Source of the DNA: an uncultured Ruminococcus sp.
Lineage (GTDB): Bacteria; Bacillota; Clostridia; Oscillospirales; Acutalibacteraceae
DNA length: 8,494 nucleotides
Reading direction: 5' to 3'
NCBI GenBank assembly: GCA_902797065.1
Contig: CADBRK010000075.1
Location: forward strand, 1-8,494
A model generated the notes under the pieces. It saw nothing but the letters and a program-made list of their open reading frames with translations. It was not told where the DNA came from and made no database searches. Both the position numbers and the translations under genes were made by a program. Below, one piece after another: positions 5,375-8,494 of the stretch. Within the stretch, counting starts at the first letter, position 1; each line of letters opens with the position of its first letter.

Positions 5375-6406
5375 GTGTTCGTTCTGTTTGTTGCCGCAGT
5401 CTTTACGTTCAACAAGATAAAGCTTGCGCAGGAGTTTGAGATGCTTAAAGATGCGGGATATTACAATCCGGTATCTGTGGGCGATTATTCTCTGAATGTG
5501 TACACTTCGGGCAATCCCGAAGGCAAGCACAGACTTGTGGCTTTGGCGGGCGGCGGCGTTATGAATTACGGCATGCACCTTACGCCTGTTACCGACCGTT
5601 TTAAGGACGACAATCAGATCGTTGTCGTTGACAGAGCAGGCTACGGTCTCAGCGACGATAACAGGAACACTCAGACAGTCGAGCAGATAGTAAGCGATTA
5701 CAGAGCGGCTTTGCAGAACGCAGGAATAGAAGCACCGTATATTTTGCTTCCGCATTCCATCGGAGGAGTATACGCTACATACTGGGTAAGCGAGTACCCC
5801 GACGAGATAGAGGGAATCGTTTTCTTTGACGGTTCACAGATCACCGCCGATTTTGAACTGGACGATATACCTACTCCTGCCGCAGATACAAGAGATATGA
5901 TTTTGTGTAAAATGGGATTTTTCAGACTTGCATCCTCGCATTATGTCTTTCCTCTCCCCGGTGAAAGAACAGAGGAAGAACAGAAAATATCGTTTGCTCT
6001 CAACGTACGTAACGGCGTAAATCATGCGAATGCATCGGAAAACGAACTTATAAACGAAAACGGTCGTTTTGCCTTCGAACATATAAAAGAAAACGATGTT
6101 CCGAAAATATATGTCTGCGCAGGCACGGGATTTGCTACGGAAGAAGATGTTCTCAATCACGTTGAATTTATGAATGAACAGCGTGTAAATAACGGTATGA
6201 AGCCGATAAACTATGACAAGTCGCTTATACCGATAACACTTGAACAATCTCAGAATATGAGAGATACGGTTATCAAGCCTTATATAGAAAAAATGGGCAA
6301 CTGCGAGATGGTGCTTTTGGGAGGAGATCACTTTATCTTTGACCAGAGACCCGACGACTGCGCAGATGTAATCCGGCAGTTGTTCGACAAAATAGAAAAA
6401 AAGTAA
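5375..6406 (+). CDS. Membrane-anchored alpha/beta hydrolase (5' end frameshifted)
   Basis: As it stands the uninterrupted frame gives 343 residues from a GTG with only a weak GGA upstream; with the 5' part restored it would be 364. A hydrophobic segment (residues 1-12 of this frame, about 15-33 of the restored protein) would tether it to the membrane with the enzyme outside. The alpha/beta hydrolase fold is clear: VALAGGG near the oxyanion strand (55-61), DRAGYGLSD (86-94), the nucleophile elbow PHSIGG with S128, a helical cap in the middle, and the late histidine GGDHFIF (H319). The acid residue is not certain. The elbow has Pro where the usual GxSxG has Gly, a variant I have seen in related hydrolases. 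The family covers esterases, lipases, peptidases and others, so no substrate is offered. The ABC exporter genes begin 27 nt downstream with no terminator between, suggesting cotranscription. Catalytic residues are intact, so decay, if real, is recent. Confidence 0.8.
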   Translation: MFVLFVAAVFTFNKIKLAQEFEMLKDAGYYNPVSVGDYSLNVYTSGNPEGKHRLVALAGGGVMNYGMHLTPVTDRFKDDNQIVVVDRAGYGLSDDNRNTQTVEQIVSDYRAALQNAGIEAPYILLPHSIGGVYATYWVSEYPDEIEGIVFFDGSQITADFELDDIPTPAADTRDMILCKMGFFRLASSHYVFPLPGERTEEEQKISFALNVRNGVNHANASENELINENGRFAFEHIKENDVPKIYVCAGTGFATEEDVLNHVEFMNEQRVNNGMKPINYDKSLIPITLEQSQNMRDTVIKPYIEKMGNCEMVLLGGDHFIFDQRPDDCADVIRQLFDKIEKK

Positions 6407-6417
6407 GTTTTTAATTA

Positions 6418-6424
6418 AAAAGGA
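6418..6424 (+). promoter_or_regulatory. Ribosome binding site that decides the first ABC gene start
   Basis: AAAAGGA ends directly against ATG 6425 and only 3 nt before ATG 6428, but 9 nt before ATG 6434. Spacing favours 6434 as the start; the two earlier ATGs would add only three residues. Confidence 0.65.
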
Positions 6425-6433
6425 ATGATGCGT

Positions 6434-8182
6434 ATGATAAAAAAACTTGCAGGCTGCGTACGCGAATACTGGCTGATGTCGCTGCTTGCACCAATAACCG
6501 TTATCGGAGAAGTCATACTTGAGGTAATTATACCGAAGCTTATGGCTGACCTCATTGACTTCGGTATAAACAAAGGCGATATGTCTTTCATCTGGCTGAC
6601 GGGCGCAAAGCTTGTGACAGCGTGTCTGTTTTCGCTTTTGTGCGGCGCTCTGGCAGGCGCATTTGCCGCAAAGGCAGCCGCAGGATTTGCGAAAAATCTG
6701 AGAAAAGATATGTTCTATAACGTTCAGGGATTCTCTTTCTCGAATATTGATAAATTTTCGACTTCCAGCCTGGTCACAAGACTGACTACCGACGTTACCA
6801 ACGTCCAGAACTCATACATGATGATCGTGCGGACGGCTTTCAGAAGCCCCGCAATGATTATATTCTGTATGATAAGCGCATTCAGAATAAACAAGACTAT
6901 ATCTCTTATGTATCTGCTTGCGATACCGATACTGGCTATTGCCTTCCTTATTATATTCTCCAATGCGCACCCGATCTTTGAGAAGGTGTTCAAAACGTAC
7001 GACAAGCTCAACAATATTGTAGGAGAAAATCTCCACGGCATCAGAGTAGTAAAGACATTTGTAAGAGAAGACCACGAGGACAAAAAGTTCAAGGATGTTT
7101 CGGGCGAGATATATAAGCTTTTCATGAAAGCAGAGAAAATAATCATATTCAATATGCCCGTCATGCAGCTTGTTATCTATTCAAGCATGATCTGCCTGTC
7201 GTGGCTGTCGGCTAAGTTTATCGTAGCTTCGGGCAACGATCCTGCCGTCGGACTTACAACGGGTCAGCTCACAAGTCTGTACTCTTATCTCATGCAGATG
7301 CTTATAAGCCTGATGCTGCTTTCCATGATATTCCTGACGATCGTAATATCAAAGGCTTCTGCCGAAAGAATATGCGAAGTACTTGACGAAAAGTCCGATC
7401 TTACCAACGGCGACGATCCGATCACCGAAGTTAAAGACGGTTCGGTAAAGTTTGAGGGCGTGTCTTTCAGCTATAACGGTACTGATAAATACTGTCTCAG
7501 CGATATTGACATTGACATCAAGTCGGGCGAGGTAGTCGGCGTTATCGGCGGTACGGGTTCTTCAAAGTCAAGCCTTGTTCAGCTTATCCCAAGACTTTAT
7601 GACGCCACAAAGGGCAGAGTCCTTGTAGGCGGCACAGATGTGCGTGACTATGACCTCGAATCACTGAGAAACAATGTTGCTATGGTTCTGCAGAAGAATG
7701 TACTCTTCTCCGGCACGATAAAAGACAACCTCAGATGGGGTAACCCCGACGCAACGGACGACGATATAAAACGAGTATGCAAGCTTGCCTGCGCAGATGA
7801 GTTTATCGAGAAGTTCCCCGATAAATATGATACATACATCGAGCAGGGCGGCACAAACGTTTCCGGCGGACAGAAGCAGCGTTTGTGCATAGCGAGAGCG
7901 CTGCTCAAAAAGCCGAAGATACTTATTCTGGACGATTCTACCAGCGCAGTCGATACAAAAACGGATTCACTGATCAGGAAAGCCTTTGCCGAGGAAATTC
8001 CAGATACGACAAAGTTTATTATCGCCCAGAGAATTTCTTCCGTTGAGGACGCAGACAAGATCATCGTTCTTGAAGGCGGCAGGCTGAACGGTTTCGGTAC
8101 GCATGACGAATTGCTGAAAACCAACGCTATATACCGTGAGGTATACGAGTCACAGGTGAAAGGGGGCGGCGGCGATGAGTAA
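6434..8182 (+). CDS. ABC exporter half-transporter, degenerate-site subunit
   Basis: With the ATG at 6434 the product has 582 residues: an exporter-type membrane domain (about 1-310, roughly six hydrophobic helices) fused to a nucleotide-binding domain (about 335-570). NBD motifs are Walker A GGTGSSKS (372-379), Q-loop VLQKN, signature VSGGQ (476-480), Walker B ILILDD and D-loop SAVD. Two catalytic positions are altered: the residue after Walker B is Asp, not Glu (D501), and the H-loop His is Gln (Q532 in IAQRISS). This combination marks the non-hydrolysing subunit of heterodimeric exporters such as TM287/288 and BmrCD. The next gene, overlapping by 8 nt, is the expected catalytic partner. 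The cargo may be a drug, lipid or peptide; sequence does not say which. The last residues (KGGGGDE) are encoded by DNA that also serves as the partner's ribosome binding site. An upstream start at 6425 (585 residues) is possible. Confidence 0.93.
   Translation: MIKKLAGCVREYWLMSLLAPITVIGEVILEVIIPKLMADLIDFGINKGDMSFIWLTGAKLVTACLFSLLCGALAGAFAAKAAAGFAKNLRKDMFYNVQGFSFSNIDKFSTSSLVTRLTTDVTNVQNSYMMIVRTAFRSPAMIIFCMISAFRINKTISLMYLLAIPILAIAFLIIFSNAHPIFEKVFKTYDKLNNIVGENLHGIRVVKTFVREDHEDKKFKDVSGEIYKLFMKAEKIIIFNMPVMQLVIYSSMICLSWLSAKFIVASGNDPAVGLTTGQLTSLYSYLMQMLISLMLLSMIFLTIVISKASAERICEVLDEKSDLTNGDDPITEVKDGSVKFEGVSFSYNGTDKYCLSDIDIDIKSGEVVGVIGGTGSSKSSLVQLIPRLYDATKGRVLVGGTDVRDYDLESLRNNVAMVLQKNVLFSGTIKDNLRWGNPDATDDDIKRVCKLACADEFIEKFPDKYDTYIEQGGTNVSGGQKQRLCIARALLKKPKILILDDSTSAVDTKTDSLIRKAFAEEIPDTTKFIIAQRISSVEDADKIIVLEGGRLNGFGTHDELLKTNAIYREVYESQVKGGGGDE
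8159..8166 (+). promoter_or_regulatory. Ribosome binding site for the second ABC gene
   Basis: AAAGGGGG lies 8 nt before ATG 8175, inside the 3' end of the first ABC gene, where the same bases encode part of the KGGGG tail. This supports coupled translation of the two half-transporters. Confidence 0.7.
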
Positions 8183-8494
8183 AAAGAAAAACAATAAAAA
8201 GCAGACTCCCCCGAAAGCTGTGACCGAGAAAAAACAGGCTTCCGATACCGCAAAAAGCGTAAAACCCGAAGTAAAGGTTCAGCCGGAAAAAGCAGTTCCG
8301 ACAAAAGCGGAGACAAAGCCGAAGCCCGATAACAAGCAGACGAAACAGCCCCCAAAAGGCGGAAAGCCGCCGATGCCGAAAGTCGAAAAAGCCACGGTCA
8401 AAAGGCTTTTAAACTACGTTTTCTCACGCTACAAGGCAAGGTTTTTCGTAGTATTGATATGTATTCTCGTAAGCGCAGTAGTCAACGTTGCGGG
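8175..8494 (+). CDS. Second ABC exporter half-transporter, N-terminal fragment (cut by window end)
   Basis: The frame is open from ATG 8175 to the window end, giving 106 codons with no stop. The first 70 residues or so are low-complexity and very basic, dominated by Lys, Pro, Gln, Glu and Thr (for example KKKNNKKQTPPK and KQPPKGGKPPMPK). After that comes ATVKRLLNYVFSRYKARFFV followed by a hydrophobic stretch (VVLICILVSAVVNVAG), which matches the usual start of an exporter membrane domain: the elbow helix and TM1. The ATG overlaps the end of the preceding half-transporter gene (ATGAGTAA) and has AAAGGGGG 8 nt upstream. Its NBD is beyond the window; as partner of a degenerate subunit it should carry the intact Walker B Glu and H-loop His. 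The long tail is unlike typical exporters, whose membrane domain begins within the first 20-30 residues. Confidence 0.85.
   Translation, partial: MSKKKNNKKQTPPKAVTEKKQASDTAKSVKPEVKVQPEKAVPTKAETKPKPDNKQTKQPPKGGKPPMPKVEKATVKRLLNYVFSRYKARFFVVLICILVSAVVNVA

Noticed and set aside
7648..8355. Long - strand open frame opposite the ABC genes
   Set aside because: Ser/Leu/Phe-rich translation antisense to the NBD motifs; no start signals.

Overview
The window looks like chromosomal DNA from a low-to-mid GC Gram-positive Clostridia member. Shine-Dalgarno sequences are strong (GAGG/GGGGG types), GTG starts are used, Ile ATA and Arg AGA codons are frequent, and intergenic DNA is AT-rich. The gene styles (ECF sigma plus single-pass partner, TypA, paired ABC half-exporters) would fit the Ruminococcus/Oscillospiraceae group, but that placement is inferred from style and not from any search. 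All seven genes lie on the + strand. I see no tRNA, rRNA, CRISPR array, insertion sequence or phage gene.

Layout. (1) 42-1543: a two-gene ECF sigma / membrane-anchored partner operon, probably a cell-surface signalling pair, closed by a GC-rich hairpin at 1582-1614. (2) 1544-1858: an AT-rich intergenic region with that hairpin, a second small hairpin, and a strong extended -10 promoter that overlaps a 9-bp inverted repeat just before typA. (3) 1859-5238: typA/bipA (ribosome-associated GTPase), a DEDDh 3'-5' exonuclease with a C-terminal zinc ribbon, and a HAD phosphatase. They are packed with a 36-nt gap and a 1-nt overlap, and no terminator is visible until 5261-5280, so they are probably one transcription unit. 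(4) 5311-6406: a membrane-anchored alpha/beta hydrolase whose natural ATG (with a good RBS) is out of frame with the body because of an A7 tract four codons into the gene. (5) 6434-8494: the first half of a heterodimeric ABC exporter, with degenerate catalytic residues, overlapping by 8 nt the start of its presumed partner. The partner carries a long Lys/Pro-rich N-terminal tail and runs off the window.

Nothing here is clearly a new defence or mobile system. The observations most worth checking are the A7 frameshift in the hydrolase (phase-variable gene, slippage-decoded gene, decayed gene or assembly error), the unusual N-terminal tail of the second ABC subunit, the unassigned ectodomain of the sigma-factor partner, and the inverted repeat on the typA promoter.
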